64,000 bases of DNA from Colocasia esculenta (taxonomy: Eukaryota > Streptophyta > Magnoliopsida > Alismatales > Araceae): contig CM024753.1 of the NCBI GenBank assembly GCA_014218235.1, forward strand, positions 182,814,348-182,878,347, in the 5' to 3' direction. Positions 1 to 13,071 of the stretch are shown here, piece by piece. Both the position numbers and the translations under genes were made by a program. Position 1 is the first letter of the stretch. Every line of letters begins with the position of its first letter. The notes under the pieces are model-generated. The model did not search any database. It worked only from the letters and a program-made list of their open reading frames with translations, and was not told the origin of the DNA.

Positions 1-60
1 TATATGGTGAGGAGCGAAGTTGCCATGTAAAACGTGAGTACTATTGTCACTACAAGAAAA

Positions 61-825
61 GAGGTTATTGGGGCGGCTGCAAGCCGTCGCCAATAATCAG
101 AAAGCCATCCCAATTGATGATTAGGGACGACTACAAGGCCGTCGCTAGGCCGTCCCTAATAAGCCCGTTGCCAATAGTATTGGGGACGGCTAAGCAACAT
201 CCATCCCCAATAACGTTATTGGAGACGGATAAATGTCCATCTCCAATAATTTTAATTGAGACAGACAATACCCCGTCCCAATTAAATTATTGGCAACAGG
301 TACAAAGCCGTCTCAAAAAAGTGTATTAGCGACGGACATAAAGCCGTCTTTAATAATATTATTGGAGACAGATAAGAAGCCGTCGCCAATAATATTATTG
401 GAGGTAGATAAAAAGCTGTCGCCAATAACATTATTAGAGATGATTTTGGAGCCGTTTAAAAAAAGTTTATTAACGATGGCTATGGAGCCGTCTTGAATAA
501 CATTATTGGAGACAAGTAAAAAGCCGTCGCCAATACATCTACTAGAGACGACGTTAGAGACATCTCAAAAAAGCGTATTCTCGACAGGTATGGAGCCGTC
601 ATGAATAACATTATTGGAGACAAGTAAGAAGCAATCGCTAATAGAATTATTGGGGATGGATGCGTACTAGTCTCCAATGATACTATTAGAGACAGAGTGC
701 AGTGGTCTCCAATGAGGTTATTGAGGACGGCTCCATCCATCTTTAATAGTATTATTGGGGACAGCAGGATCCGTCCTCAATAGTGTTATTGGAGACGGTT
801 ACAGCCGTCCCCAATAGTCGATCAC
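61..825. repeat. CACTA left subterminal repeats
   Basis: About 20 degenerate inverted units of the form TTGGNGACGGCT, a short spacer, AGCCGTC(C/G)CCAATAAT. Each unit can fold into a hairpin. In CACTA elements such subterminal motifs are the binding sites of the TNPA-type protein. The array is dense next to the terminus and stops near 825. From 826 to 1089 the DNA is A/T-rich and I see no feature in it. Confidence 0.85.
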
Positions 826-1089
826 AGATTAAAAAATTTGTAATAAAAACTACTTTTTCACAAAGTTACAACCTGTTATACAAAAACTACATTAACAAAA
901 CACATTCCAAAATAACTAAAAAAACTCTAAATTTAAATGTATTACATGAAAAGCTACATACATAAACCATTCACAATCCTCTTTCTAAAACAACTATAGT
1001 ACTTCAAATTTAAATCCATTACATCACACTTATTTCACATTTTAATGTATTACATCATAAAATCATGATCATAAATGAATAGTCAAGTC

Positions 1090-3129
1090 TCACTCATCCT
1101 CACCAAAATTACCCTCATCCTCTCCATCTCCCTGATCTCCCTCTCTCTCATCCTCAGGTGGCACAGCTGGTGCAGCACGTTCAGACGTATGAGTACCAAA
1201 ATACTCTTTCAATCGTCGATCCATGCTTTGGAGCATCTGTGTCTCTAGCATAGCAAGTCGAGCCTCCACTCGAGCCTCCAGTTGAGCCTCCACTCGAGCC
1301 TCCAGTTGAGCCGCCACTTGAGCTTCCACTCGAACATCTATATCTGTGCTCTGTCCTACTAATCTCTGCTCCTGATCTTCAATGATTTTTTTCATTCTTT
1401 CAATCTCAGACTTCTGCTGAGATTGCTCCTGTAGGAGACGCTGATATGTAGTGTTGCTACTGCTACCACCCTCAGATGGCCCGTACCAACTCCTCAAAGT
1501 CTGTCCTCGACCACCGCATCGGATCCGTCCATGCCTATCCCTCCCAAACACCTGACGGAAGGCCTCCTCTGGACTAAGTACGACAAGATGAGTCGTGCCA
1601 TCTGATTCATCTGAGGGAGTGGGATTCATCAACTGGGTCATCTGATCCTGTAATTAATATAAGATAATTAGTACATAAATAAGTTGAATGTATGAATTAA
1701 TATTATGATTTATAATCATCATTACCATCACTTGACGACTTTGTTCATTGCTCCACATGACACTGCCATCCGGTGTTGTCCTAGCTTGCGTCATTTGAAA
1801 CATTTCCGGACGCGTGGGATGACGACCTTCCTTTTGCACCTATTTAACATTTAAAAGTTATAATCAGACTATACTAATGTCAAATCAATTAATCAAATTA
1901 ATAATTAAAATCAATACTTACAAAATCATTACTTAATTGATGAATATTCATCCACCCTCTTCAATAAGGCATTGATAAATGAGATCGATTAGACTTATTT
2001 CTTTCACTAACTCGATGTATTCATGAGGAAAAAAAATAGTGATATCCTAAATAATTGAACCCATCAAATAATAAGGATTTGACAAAATAATACCTTACTA
2101 TCTTCTCGATCCCATGTCTCACACATGTGCTGCCATTGAATAGAATCATAACTTGGTGGCAAATTATTACATGCATCCTCAAATGGTCGTCCTGTAAAAT
2201 ACTATCATACACAAGCACAAGTTACATAAGAATGTGTGTGCAATAATACTACATAATAGTAAAAAATCTTACTTTTCTTTTCAAGTGGGACCTTTATTTC
2301 CTTTGCATTTCTCCCATATGCCGAAGAATGTCGACGTCTATGGCTGGAGACCGCAGAAAAGTGAAATGTTGCTGCATAATCATCATATATGATCAATGTC
2401 ATTATAACTGTAGAAATGAACAATTATATAACCTAAATAATTAAAAAAAATTTACATATAGGTATCTCAAAATAGCCTCCTTCTTTTCAGGAGGAAGGGT
2501 AATGTAGTCTTGCTGCCATAGGTTGCAATGCACTCTATTACAAACTCCAAGATATGTAGTAAATTGCTGAGCATATGGACCAACTGAAGATCCTCCTTCT
2601 AGATCTATAGGAAAGGTCTGGCGTGGAGGTAGGATCCTGACGCTGGTCGCCCTAGAAGGACCTCTCCCACGTCTAGTGGTACCAACTAAATGAAAATAAA
2701 AAAGATGAAGTGAATGCAATTATACAAATAAAATTCAAGAAATAAAAAACATTGTAAACCTGAAGCAACTAAAGATGCACTCCCAGGAGTCTGAGGACTG
2801 ATGGCTGCATGCTTAGAGATGTTTGCGGCATCTGGTAAGGAACGAGGTGTCTGTAGCCCTCCTGATTGTGAAGCCCCTACTTGTGAATGTACATGTTCAG
2901 ACTGTGAGACTGAAGCTCCTGCCTGTGTCTGTAACCCTCCTACCTGTGAAGGTGATGCCTGTGAATGTACATGTGCAAACTGTGAGGCTGAAGCCCCTGC
3001 TTGTGTCTGGAGCCCCCCTTCCTGTGAAGTCGATATGTGTGAATGGGAAGCCAGCCCCTGCGCATGGGACGACTCCCCAAGAGTTGTCTGCTGGGCCAAC
3101 CGACGGGTCTTGTTGAACTTGTTAAACAT
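1090..3129 (-). pseudogene. tnpA-like CACTA gene (Ptta/En/Spm 'Transposase_24' type), multi-exon
   Basis: Minus-strand exons can be followed from 3129 to 1090. The first (3129 to about 2760) encodes a Ser/Gln-rich region with three repeats of GGLQTQAG-like text. The next (about 2690-2462) includes PPRQTFPIDLEGG and LPPEKKEAILRY. Shorter exons follow at about 2375-2275, 2195-2095 and 1838-1730, the last containing GRHPTRPEMFQMT. The terminal exon (1641-1090) has a coiled coil built of VEAQLEAR repeats and an acidic tail. The conserved order matches the plant Ptta/En/Spm transposase family, thought to be the TNPA-like protein that binds subterminal repeats. Several exon borders show GT/AG. I could not verify one continuous spliced frame, so it is called a pseudogene with reservation. 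The Cys-rich plus-strand frame at 2801-3136 is its antisense shadow. Confidence 0.65.
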
Positions 3130-3318
3130 ATGTTGAATGAAGGATATTTAACAATAATAATAATAAATATATATGAGGTATGTGAAATCATCTTTAATGT
3201 ACAAAAATGAAACCCTACTAGCAAAGTGAAGAAGCAAAAAAGAAATGAGGTCTGTGAAAAAGTGAAAAAGAAATGAGATAAATAGACATGCATTTAAGAA
3301 CAATCCCCTTTCCATGAC

Positions 3319-3670
3319 CATGTTTTCTTCTGAGGTCGACCTCAGTTGAAACATGAGGTTGACCCCATTTCCCAGAACCAAAACTGAGGAATGGAGGGTC
3401 GACCCATGAGGAACCATGGGGTCGACCACATGATGATCATGTTTTCTTCTGAGGTCGACCTCAGTTAAAACCTGAGGTCGACCCCATTTCCCAGAACCAA
3501 AAATGAGGATTGGAGGGTCGACCCATGAAGAACCATGGGGTTGACCCCACTACACCATATTTTCTTTTGAGGTCGATCTCAATTGAAACATGATGCCGAC
3601 CCCATTTCCCAGAACCAAAACATAGGAATGCAGGGTGGACCCATTAAGAACCATGGGTCGACTCCACTAG
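3319..3670. repeat. Three tandem copies of a ~119-bp unit rich in GGTCGACC
   Basis: The word CATGTTTTCTTCTGAGGTC recurs at 3319 and 3438, with a decayed third copy at 3556. Each unit holds GAGGTCGACCTCAG, GGTTGACCCC and GGGTCGACCCATG. The block lies between the tnpD 3' end and the tnpA 5' end. The same vocabulary recurs at 26220-26465 beside a retroelement remnant, so it may be a fragment of that LTR family. Confidence 0.8.
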
Positions 3671-3699
3671 ACATGAAAAAATTAAATACTTACAAAATA

Positions 3700-5526
3700 T
3701 CAAAAATTCACGTGTATATATTCTTCACTTTGAAGCTGTACATAGATGTCTACATCATTTAACGTCACAGGCACATCAACAAGGCCTTCTTGATAGAGCT
3801 CTTCATCATCATCACTTGCACCACTAGACAAATTATAATAACTTCTAGGTGGTGACTTAATAGCTATCACCCACCCTGCAACATTGTTGTCATCTACATA
3901 GAAGACTTGCTCAACTTGACTTGCAAGTGCAAATGGTTCATTAGTCCCTAATTTGCGATGTGTATTTAAAGATACAACTCCATGTTCATCAACTTTGAAA
4001 CCTCGGACCTTATTATACATATCCCACCATTCACATTCAAATAAAACAAGTTTTTTGTTTCTCTCAAAAGATATTTCAATAATATCAATTATTTTTCCAT
4101 AATAACCATCGCATCCAGATTGAAGCTCAGCATTGACAATAACACCACAAAGTTGTGTGGATTTGGTAGATTCAGTTAAGCTTGTGCGGAATCTGAAGCC
4201 ATTTGTAATATACCTAGAAAATGATGTTGCCAATCTTGATGGACTGAGTGATAAAATCTCGAGTTCCTTAGTGTAGCATGGGTCATGTAAATTCTTCAGT
4301 TCTTGGACATGTGATGGAAACCACATGAGGAAATTATCATTTATATTCCTTCCACTTGCAAGTGCATCTTCATGTTCTTTACGAAAATGTACAATATCGT
4401 CAACTTGATTTAACACATGTATGTGCTAAATCTCTTTTGGCTTCTGACAATGTTCTGGGTGCTCGTCTGCACTTTATTGGATGACCAACTACTGTAAACA
4501 TAGACAGTTCTCCATCAAGAGTGCTAAATGGACCACCATCATAATTTCTATCTTTACTATTGTGATCATCTATTTCTTGCATGTACATCGAAATAAATAA
4601 ACTGCATTCTTCCATAAGATATCCTTGTGCAATTGAACCTTCCACTCGAGCTTTATTACCCACATAATCTTTCAATTTCTTCAAATATCTTTCAATTGGA
4701 TACATCCATCGATATTGAACTGGACCACACATCCTTTCCTCGTAGGTCAAGTGCACTGTTAGATGTATCATAACATCAAAGAACGACGGTGGAAAAATCT
4801 ACTCCAGCTTGCATAAGATAATTACAATATCGGCCTCCCATCTCAACAAACTTGCTTCGTCCAACACTTTTGAACAAATAGCTTTAAAAATTTGACTAAG
4901 CTGAATAATTGGATCTGCCACCTCTTTAGGAATCATACCACGAAGTACTAAAGGAAGCAACACTTGCATGTACACATGACAATCATGACTTTTCAGTCCT
5001 GCGATTGTTTTGCTACCCATATCAACACATCTGGAGAGGTTTGAAGAATAGCAATCTGGAACTTTTATATTCTTGATGAAGTTGCATATACGAGACTTTT
5101 GTGCATTGTTCAACTTATAAATAGCATCTGGAAAACACACTGAATTCTCGTAAGGATGTAGTTCTGAACGAATTTTCAACACTTGTAAATCTTTTCTTGA
5201 GTTGAGGTTGTCTTTCTCTGTCCCTGACAAATTGAACATGTCAAGAATATTGTCAAAAACATTTTTTTCAATATACATGACATCTAAATGATGACGAATG
5301 ATCAGAGAATGCCAATATGGCAGAAATCTGAAGAAAATGCTCTTCTTCTTCCAGTTTCTGTTCTTTTGTAATTTTTTTTTTAACTTCTCCAACTCTTTCT
5401 TGAAAGGCTTGCCAAACCTTACTAGGTCCATCTCTTGTTGTTGTCTCTACAATTCATAACCTGTCTTCATTATTAACTTTCCTTTATCACAATGTCGACC
5501 ATCAAATTTATTTTTGAACTGATTCT
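3700..5526 (-). pseudogene. CACTA tnpD/TNP2-type transposase, C-terminal half (split by element A)
   Basis: Continues the transposase that starts at 20078. Frame 5431-4799 carries the end of the TNP2 transposase domain, with HHLDVMYIEKNVFDNI, GLKSHDCHVYMQVLLP and PKEVADPI. After an in-frame stop near 4799 the frame resumes as 4771-4400, a DUF4218-type region (MIHLTVHLTYEER, VQYRWMYPIERYL). A 1-nt frameshift near 4412 leads to 4416-3700, a DUF4216-type region (DGYYGKIIDIIEI, LFECEWWD). This domain order is normal for plant CACTA transposases. The gene is broken at 5526/5527 by the retrotransposon, so the product is dead. Confidence 0.88.
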
Positions 5527-7615
5527 TGTTGAGCAACTACCCCTAAGAAATTTAGAGATTTTCTTAATATTTATAAACAATGTTTTTGCTATGACAAATC
5601 TTTAAATATATGTTTTTCAAAGTAGATACACCACAAAATTCTATACAGATAAAATTCATGAACACTCAAAAATTTCTAAGGCCACAGACTACTTCTATAG
5701 CTTACTGAATTTGACTGATGCCTTTGACTGCAAAAATTCGACTCCTTCAGAAACTCAGACATAAGTCTTGAAAATTTTCTAAGTCCACAACTTTGCATAA
5801 CATTCGACTCATACAGCCGAATGTATTCGACTCATACAGCCGAATGTTTCCTTACTCTGTATTCGACTGATGACTCCAGCTGGTATAATCGAATGCTTCA
5901 TAAATCCTTAGCACCATTCGACTGCTACCTTCAGCTCTTACAACCGAATGTTTTCTTACACTTGATTCGACTGGTATCTTCGACTATCACAGCCGAATAT
6001 CTTATAAATCGATACATAGTATTCGACTACTGTAGTCGAATTACCTTGTCTTCTCAGAAGTCGAATCACTTGATCTTTTCTCTACTGAAGTCGAATCATT
6101 CCTATTTCTTCAATCGAATTATCTGTTCTTTTGCATTCGACTTCACTGTCAGTTTTGTGCTTGTACTTTTTACCTCACTATCAGTTCTGTCTTGAAATAT
6201 GAATCTATCAAAACTATTTTGATTGTTAAATATCCTAGACATAACTTCTTTGTAAGACGTTTGTTGTATCTTACTAAAACCTCAGAATATTATTATATTC
6301 CTCTGACAGGATATGACATATTGTATTTAAAATATTCATCCTGTGCAAAACCTTTTTTTGTTTCTTTTCTGAGCTCTATAAGTTTTTGATGCCCTTGTTT
6401 CAGTTTATTAGACTCATAAGACACAAAGCATTTATGAATATCTCAGGCGCATGGCATCTGACTGTCTCACCTACCACTGACAGACCCATGCTTCACCTTT
6501 TCAGCATAATCTGTCTGTCTACTTTTCTTTTCTGAAAGGTTCGAGGGATACTAGGTTCCATACTTTCCTTTGTACTAAACTGACCAACCTACCACAAAGG
6601 TATGGAGATACGTGTCTCTTTGTCTTGTCCTTATAATAGGTATTAATTGGAGCATATGTTTAGCATGTCTTTCTCTCAGACCAGCTCTACAAGAGCTTAT
6701 CTTCTAGCTGTGGGCAACTGCTCCTCTTATGAAGACCTTGGGAAGATGCAAGTTTCAAGATCTCCTGGACAAAGTCTTCAAGATCCAAAGGATCCCAGAA
6801 ACTCTCCTCAAACGGCTAAATTGCAAACATTCACCAAGCTCCAACCGCTATCTTCTTCAAACGGCTATATTTTGAAGATTATAAAAGAAGCTCAATAGAG
6901 AGACTAAAAAGATACACCAGATACACAAAAGTGCATACAAGCCAACTCTCCTGAAAAGCTTCATTCGAATCATTCAAAGCTCTCTCTCAAGCCTTCCTGC
7001 TAGCAGTAGTCGGAGAGCTCCACTTCAGAAAATTTTCTTCTGAAGTTCTGTGTTGGGTGGAAATTGAAATTGTCATATTTTCTTCAAGTCCACCCTTATT
7101 TCTTCAGATAGGATTTAGTTTCGTTTTTGATCTTTTAATCCTACTGAAGTCAGTGTGTGTTTGTGCTCAGATTTGAGGCAAGCACACAAGTGTTTTAATT
7201 CTTCTTCCTATGTAATCTCTGCAGAAGGTAGTTCTGCATTGCCCCTCCTGTGAAGGGAAGGCCTTGTGAAAGGCAGTCTTTGTACCCCTGTTTAGGGAAG
7301 ACTTGCTTGGGAAGTGGGTTTGTAATTCCTCTCAAGGGTGAGAGAAGGCCAATTTGTTGGCAGTTAGTGGAAATCTCAAGTGGTTGACTTGAGGATTGGA
7401 TGTAGGGCTTCCATGTGGAAAGGGCCGAACCAGGATAAAATCCTTGTGCATTTCTTTGTGTGATTGTTTCCGCCTAGTTTACACTTGAATCACACACATC
7501 ACACTAAGCACTAACATATCCATTTAGTGTTGTGTTTTTCAGAATATTTTTTTTAAAAAATAAAAAGTCCTATTCATCCCCTCTAGGACTGTTTGTTTGC
7601 CATTTCGATCCAACA
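5527..7615 (+). repeat. 5' LTR of element A
   Basis: 2089 bp, TGTTG...CAACA, preceded by ATTCT. It contains a TTCGACT/AGTCGAA array at about 5690-6145. The 3' part (about 6940-7615) has the Ser/Leu-poor leader-like text seen in SIRE LTRs, ending CTCTAGGACTG...CCAACA. Small ORFs inside it are fortuitous. Confidence 0.97.
5690..6145. promoter_or_regulatory. TTCGACT / AGTCGAA motif array in the LTR
   Basis: More than a dozen copies of ATTCGACT and its reverse complement AGTCGAAT, many in inverted pairs such as TTCGACTACTGTAGTCGAA, lie within 450 bp of the presumed U3. The same array is in the 3' LTR at about 16710-17165. A short block of the same motif precedes the accessory ORF at 12627-12728. 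Regulatory function is inferred from density and placement. Confidence 0.6.
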
Positions 7616-7617
7616 AG

Positions 7618-7629
7618 TGGTATCAGAGC
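7618..7629 (+). other. Primer-binding site (initiator tRNA-Met)
   Basis: TGGTATCAGAGC lies two bases after the LTR end and is complementary to the 3' end of plant initiator tRNA-Met, the usual Ty1/copia primer. Confidence 0.95.
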
Positions 7630-7667
7630 GAGGTCTTCTCAGAAGAATCTAAGAGATTTGAGAAGAA

Positions 7668-9470
7668 ATGGCATCCGAAGCTCACAACTACCAAGGTCAA
7701 TCTATCACAAGGCCACCATTCTTCGATGGTGAAGATTACCAATACTGGAAGATGCGAATGGAGTGCTTCATCAGAGGTACTGACTTGGACTTATGGCAGG
7801 TAATAGAACAAGGTGACTTTCAAATCATTGGTGAAGCTTCTTCCTCTTGTCTTTCTATTGCAGACAAAAGAAATATGTCTTTAAATTACAAGGCAAAAAA
7901 TTATCTTTGTTGTGCTTTGTCTAAAAGAGAATTTAACAGACTTTTAGCATGTAAAACAGCTAATGAAATGTGGGCTAAACTTCAAGTAACCTATGAAGTT
8001 ACAGATAGGGTTAAACAAACAAGAATAGATATACTTGTATCTCAATATGAACAATTCAAAATGCTTCCTAATGAAAATATAACTCAAATGTATAACAGAT
8101 TTTTAAACATAATTGTCGGACTAAGTTCCTTGGGAAAAGTCCTAACTAATGAAGAAACAGTTAGAAAAATCCTAAGATCTCTAACAAATGTATGGACCCC
8201 TAAAGTTACAGCCATAGAGGAAGCCCATGACTTAACATAATTATCTATTGATAAATGAATAGGATCCCTTATGGCTCATGAAATTAATATGGAATGATTC
8301 TCTGAAAATTCTTCAAAAAAGAAAATGTCAAATGCTTTGAAGATTGCAGATTCCTCCTCATCTGAAGATTCCAAAGAAAAATCAGATGACAGTGATGATG
8401 AGGCAATGCTCTCAAGAAAGCTGCAGAGAATTCTGGCAAAGAAAAAGAAGTTTGGGTCAAAGAGGTTCTTCAAGAAAGAAAAGAAGAAAGAACCTACTTG
8501 CTATGAGTGCAATCAGCCAGGACACTACAAGTCTGAATGTCCCAAGCTTAAGAAGAAGGATCAAGCTGAAAAATCAGATAAGAAGAAAGGCAAAGAAAAG
8601 AAGTTCAGAAAATTCAAAAAGAAGGCTATGGCAGCAACATGGGACAATGAAGAAGGAACCAGTTCAGAATCCTCCAGTTCATAATCAGAAGAAGAAGAAA
8701 AGGCCAATCTAGCTCTCATGGCAAGACTAGAACAGGTAACTTCAGAAACCTCATTCACTTCCTGTTCTGAATCCGATTCTGATAGTCTTGAAGATGATTT
8801 TAATGAACTTTATGAAAAATATAAGACAATAGTAAAACAAATAAAAATAGTTAAACTAAATCTACTGAACCAAGAAAAAGCTAACAGCTTTCTTAAAAAT
8901 GAAACAGAAAGATTAAACAAAAGTTTAAGTGAAATAAAAAGAACTAATGAATTACTGTGCGAAGACTTAAAAAATAAAAATAGCAAAATCTTGGAAATTG
9001 AATCAAATCTTAAGGAACTTAAAGATGAAGAAAAATTGCAAGAAGAAAACAACTATCTAAGAGCCACTATTGAGAAAATTTCCAATTGCAAAACCTCATT
9101 ATTTGTTAAAATCAAAGGAGCTAGGTCAGGAAAGAAGAAGTATGGATTAGGGTATACACCTCCACCAAACGAAGAAGAAATTATTCGACCTCAAGTATAT
9201 CCAACTCCTAAGTTTGTAGCAGAAAAAGAAATAAAAAATCCTAAAAAGGTAAACCAACATGTTTACAAACAAAAACAGAAATTCAGCAATAATACACATA
9301 AGAGAAATGCTCTTTATCTATGTTGTACTCATTGTAACCAATTAGGACACACTGTTAGCACATGTACCACTAGGCACTTGAGATGGATTCCTAAAACTAA
9401 CCATCAAGGACCCAAGAAAATTTGGGTACCAAAAGTTACAGTTAAAAGCTTTGTTTGCAGGGTCGGTTGA
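7668..9470 (+). pseudogene. gag: gag of element A
   Basis: Starts at the ATG shortly after the primer site with MASEAHNYQGQS. The capsid-like region contains PFFDGEDYQYWKMRM (UBN2/DUF4219 type). A CCHC zinc knuckle CYECNQPGHYKSEC follows near 8500. Then come a Lys-rich stretch, a long coiled coil (about 8800-9070) and a second knuckle CTHCNQLGHTVSTC near 9333. Two knuckles separated by a coiled coil are usual in SIRE gag. All parts are in one frame, but there are stops at 8238 (probably CAA to TAA), 8256, near 8292 and at 8682. A 1-nt shift near 9461 leads into the protease. It forms the virus-like particle in active relatives; this copy cannot. Confidence 0.93.
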
Positions 9471-12400
9471 GGGCATCCAAATGGTATCTGGATAGTGGAT
9501 GCTCAAGACACATGACAGGAGATAGAAATCTATTTACAACATTTAGAAGTGAAGTTGGTCAAGTAACTTATGGTGACAATGGAAAAGGAAAAGTACTAGG
9601 ATGTGGAACAGTTGGTACTAAGGAAAAGAATCTGATTGAAGATGTTATGTATGTAGAAGGACTAAAGCATAACTTAATTAGTATTAGTCAGCTATGTGAC
9701 AAAGGGCATATAGTGAATTTTCAGAATGATAAGTGTATCATCCATAACAAGATAGTTTTTGAAGCTCAAAGGGTAAAGAATCTGTATACTCTACAGTTAG
9801 CAGAATTAAGAGAAGTAAATTTGTGTCTTGCAACAACCAAAAGTGAAGAGTTTGAGTTGTGGCACAGAAGGCTAGGTCATGCAAGCACCTCAGTAATCAA
9901 GAAATTAATAAAGCATGATCTGGTTGAAGGTCTTCCTAGAATGAAAATCAAGAAATATGGAGTATAGTCAGCTTGTGCAAAAGGAAAACAGACCAAGACT
10001 TCATTTCAGTCCAAGACAATTGTTACAACTTTCAAGCCTTTGGATCAATTCACATGGATCTATTTGGACCTATGAGGATAGTTAGTCTTGGAGGAAAAAT
10101 CTATGGCTATGTATTAGTTGATGACTACTCAAGGTACACTTGGGTATCTTTTCTAGAAGCAAAATCTGAAGCATTTCAAGCATTTCTGAAATTCAGTAAG
10201 ATAGTTCAGAAAAATCAAAAATTTCAGATTACAAGCATTAGATCTGATCATGGAGGTGAATTCAAGAATGAAGAATTTATGGAATTCTGTGAAGAAAATG
10301 GAATTGAACACAATTTTTCAGCACCTAGAACACCTCAACAGAATGGAGTAGCAGAAAGAAAGAATATGACACTGCTGGATATGGCCAGAACAATGCTGAA
10401 TGAGTATAATTTACCAAAATATTTCTGGGCAGAGGCAGTTAATACAGCCTGCTACATTATCAAGATGCATGATCAGACCTATTCTAAAGAAGACTCCTTA
10501 TGAACTATACAAAGGAAAGAAGCCCAACATCAGTCATCTCAGACCTTTTGGCTGTAAGTGTTTTATTTTAAATAATGGTAAGATAATTTAGGGAAATTAG
10601 ATGCTAAGAGTGATGAAGGTTTCCTGTTAGGATATATTTCAAAACCTAGAGGCTATAAAGTGTTCAATAGAAGAACATTAACCATAGAACAATCTGTGCA
10701 TGTATTATTTGATGAAACTAACCCTTCTATCAAAAGGATAGAAGAAGAAGAAGAATGTGTTGATGATCTATGCAGGGATCTTGAAAAGACATCTCTTGAA
10801 GAAGAAGGCAAAGATGAAGAAGTGGAAGATCCTCCTTTAGAAGATCTTCAACAACAAGAAGAACCACAAGAAGTACTACCTAGGGAATTGAGGTACCATG
10901 GGATCATCCTAGAAACAACATCATAGGTGATCCTCAAGCTAGGGTAAGAACAAGAGGTATGCAAGCTCCTTGTGATTTTTCTGCCTTAGTTTCTCAAATT
11001 GAGCCTAAAACAATCAATGATGCACTGGATGATGAGTCTTGGATCCTTGCTATGCAAGAGGAACTAAATCAGTTCCAACGCAGTGAAGTTTGGACCCTTG
11101 TACCTAGACCAACTGACCATCCAGTTATTGGAACCAGATGGATTTTCAGAAACAAGATGGATGAATCAGGGGTGATTACTAGAAATAAGGCCAGACTTGT
11201 TGCTCAAGGATATTCCCAAGAGGAAGGTATAGACTTGATGAAACCTATGCTCCAGTAGCTAGATTAGAGGCAATTAGAATTTTATTAACATATGCTTGTT
11301 CTCTTAATATTAATTTATTTCAGATGGATGTTAAAAGTGCTTTTCTGAATGGTTTTATTAAAGAGGAAGTGTATGTTGAGCAACCACCTAGTTTTGAAGA
11401 AACTAAGCATCCTGATCATATTTTCCGTTTAAAGAAAGCACTGTATGGTCTGAAACAAGCTCCAAGAGCTTGGTATGAAAGATTAAGTGCTTATCTTATA
11501 TCACATGATTTTATAAGAGGTAAAGTAGATAGCACTTTATTTATAAAGAAATTTTCAGATGGAATCTTAATTGTACAAATTTATGTTGATGACATTATCT
11601 TTGGTTCTACTAATGAATCACTCTGCAAATTCTTTGAAAATTTAATGCAAAGTGAATTTGAAATGAGCATGATGGGTGAACTTAATTATTTTATTGGATT
11701 GCAAATCAAGCAGACTAAGGAAGGAACTCACATTTGTCAAACCAAATATATTTCAGATTTACTTTCTAAGTATGGTTTTGACAAGTGTAAGACTTTAGGA
11801 ACACCCATGAGCTTGGGCATTAAGTTAGATAGTGATCCTCTTGGCAAAAAGGTAGATCAGAAGCTCTACAGAGGAATGATAGGATCACTGATCTATCTCA
11901 CTGCCAGTAGACCAAATATAATGTTCAGTGTTTGTCTATGTGCAAGATTCTAAGCTGATCCAAAAGAATCACATGTTCATGCAGTTAAAAGAATTTTTAG
12001 ATATCTTATAAATACCAGTAATTTAGGTCTATGGTATCCCAGATGCTCAGGTTTCAAGTTAATTGGTTATAGTGATGCTGACTATGCTGGATACAAATTA
12101 GATAGGAAAAGCACCAGTGGAACTTGTCAAATTCTTGCAGGGTGCTTGATATCTTGGTCCTCCAGGAAGCAAAACTCTGTAGCTTTATCCACCACAGAAG
12201 CTGAATACAATGCAGTTGGAAGTTGCTGTACTCAGCTCTTATGGATCAAACATCAATTGGAAGATTATGGTCATCAGCTCCAAGAAATTCCAATGCTTTG
12301 TGACAACACAAGTGCAATAAATTTGACCAAGAATCCAATCCAGCACTCAAGAACGAAGCATATTGAGGTTAGACATCACTTCATCAGGGACCATGTAAGT

Positions 12401-12526
12401 AATTGAAATATTTCACTTGAATTTGTCTCTACAGAAAATCAACTTGCAGATATTTTTACAAAACCTCTTCCTGAGGATAGATTCACATCTATTAGAAGAG
12501 AAATAGGTATGTGCAACCCTGATTAA
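9461..12526 (+). pseudogene. pol: pol of element A (protease, integrase, RT, RNase H)
   Basis: Protease core WYLDSGCSRHM lies near 9480. The GAG-pre-integrase motif LWHRRLGHAS is near 9857. Integrase shows VDDYSRYTW, SDHGGEF and PQQNGVAERKN, the D,D,E set. RT shows RNKARLVAQGYSQEEG, QMDVKSAFLNG, KKALYGLKQAPRAWYERL and the YVDD box near 11583. RNase H shows SDADYAG and STTEAEY, ending HIEVRHHFIRDHV. The order protease-integrase-RT-RNase H defines Ty1/copia. Frameshifts occur near 9975, 10490, 10590, 10900 and 11240. Stops include TAA at 11951 (a conserved Gln codon turned TAA) and TGA near 12403. The frame ends TAA at 12524-12526. Confidence 0.95.
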
Positions 12527-12619
12527 AATTACCAAATCAAAATTCTGCTTGAATTATATGCTAAAATACTGTTGTATGAATTGTCTGTGAAAAATCATCC
12601 TGAAAAATTTCTAAGTCTC

Positions 12620-12870
12620 AGATTTTCGACTCATGCATTCGACTCATGTATTATTGTTACATTCGATTGTTGAATAATGCATTCGACTGATGCAGTCGAC
12701 TACATAATTCGACTCTTTAAGAAGTCGTGAAAAGGCGCTTAATATTTAAAATTATGTAACTGGCACCTCATTAAGACGCGTCCCTTCATGTCTTAACGGT
12801 CAAATCACTTAACTCTGACTGTTCATCTTGAAATCTAGGGCCAGTTATGTTTCTCTTTCCATATAAGCAA
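12620..12870 (+). promoter_or_regulatory. Putative internal promoter for the accessory ORF of element A
   Basis: Between pol and the accessory ORF, at 12627-12728, lie about seven TTCGACT-type motifs like those in the LTR, including ATGCATTCGACTGATGCAGT. About 130 bp further is a TATA-like ATATAAG at 12861-12867, followed by a pyrimidine-rich leader. The arrangement suggests a second promoter sharing regulatory motifs with the LTR. No transcript evidence is available. Confidence 0.5.
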
Positions 12871-12992
12871 ACCCCTTCTCCCTTTCGAAGACACCCTTTC
12901 GAAATCTGTCCTCTTCTGCTCTTCGCGCCTTCACTGTTCTCCGGCGAAGGACACCCAGGAACCATCAGGAACCTCATCTCTCCGGAAGAAAG

Positions 12993-13071
12993 GTAGGTTC
13001 TTTCATCTCTCCTGTGTATTTCTCTCACTCCTTTGATGATTCCCTGAGCCTTTTCTGTTCCTATCTTCTAG
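12993..13071 (+). other. Probable leader intron ahead of the accessory ORF
   Basis: GAAAG|GTAGGTT at 12993 matches a donor. A pyrimidine-rich tract ends CTATCTTCTAG at 13071, directly before the ATG at 13072. A 79-nt intron fits plant size limits and explains why the ATG follows an acceptor site. Confidence 0.55.

Noticed and set aside
2801..3136. Cys-rich plus-strand protein
   Set aside because: Antisense shadow of the Ser/Gln-rich first exon of the tnpA-like gene.
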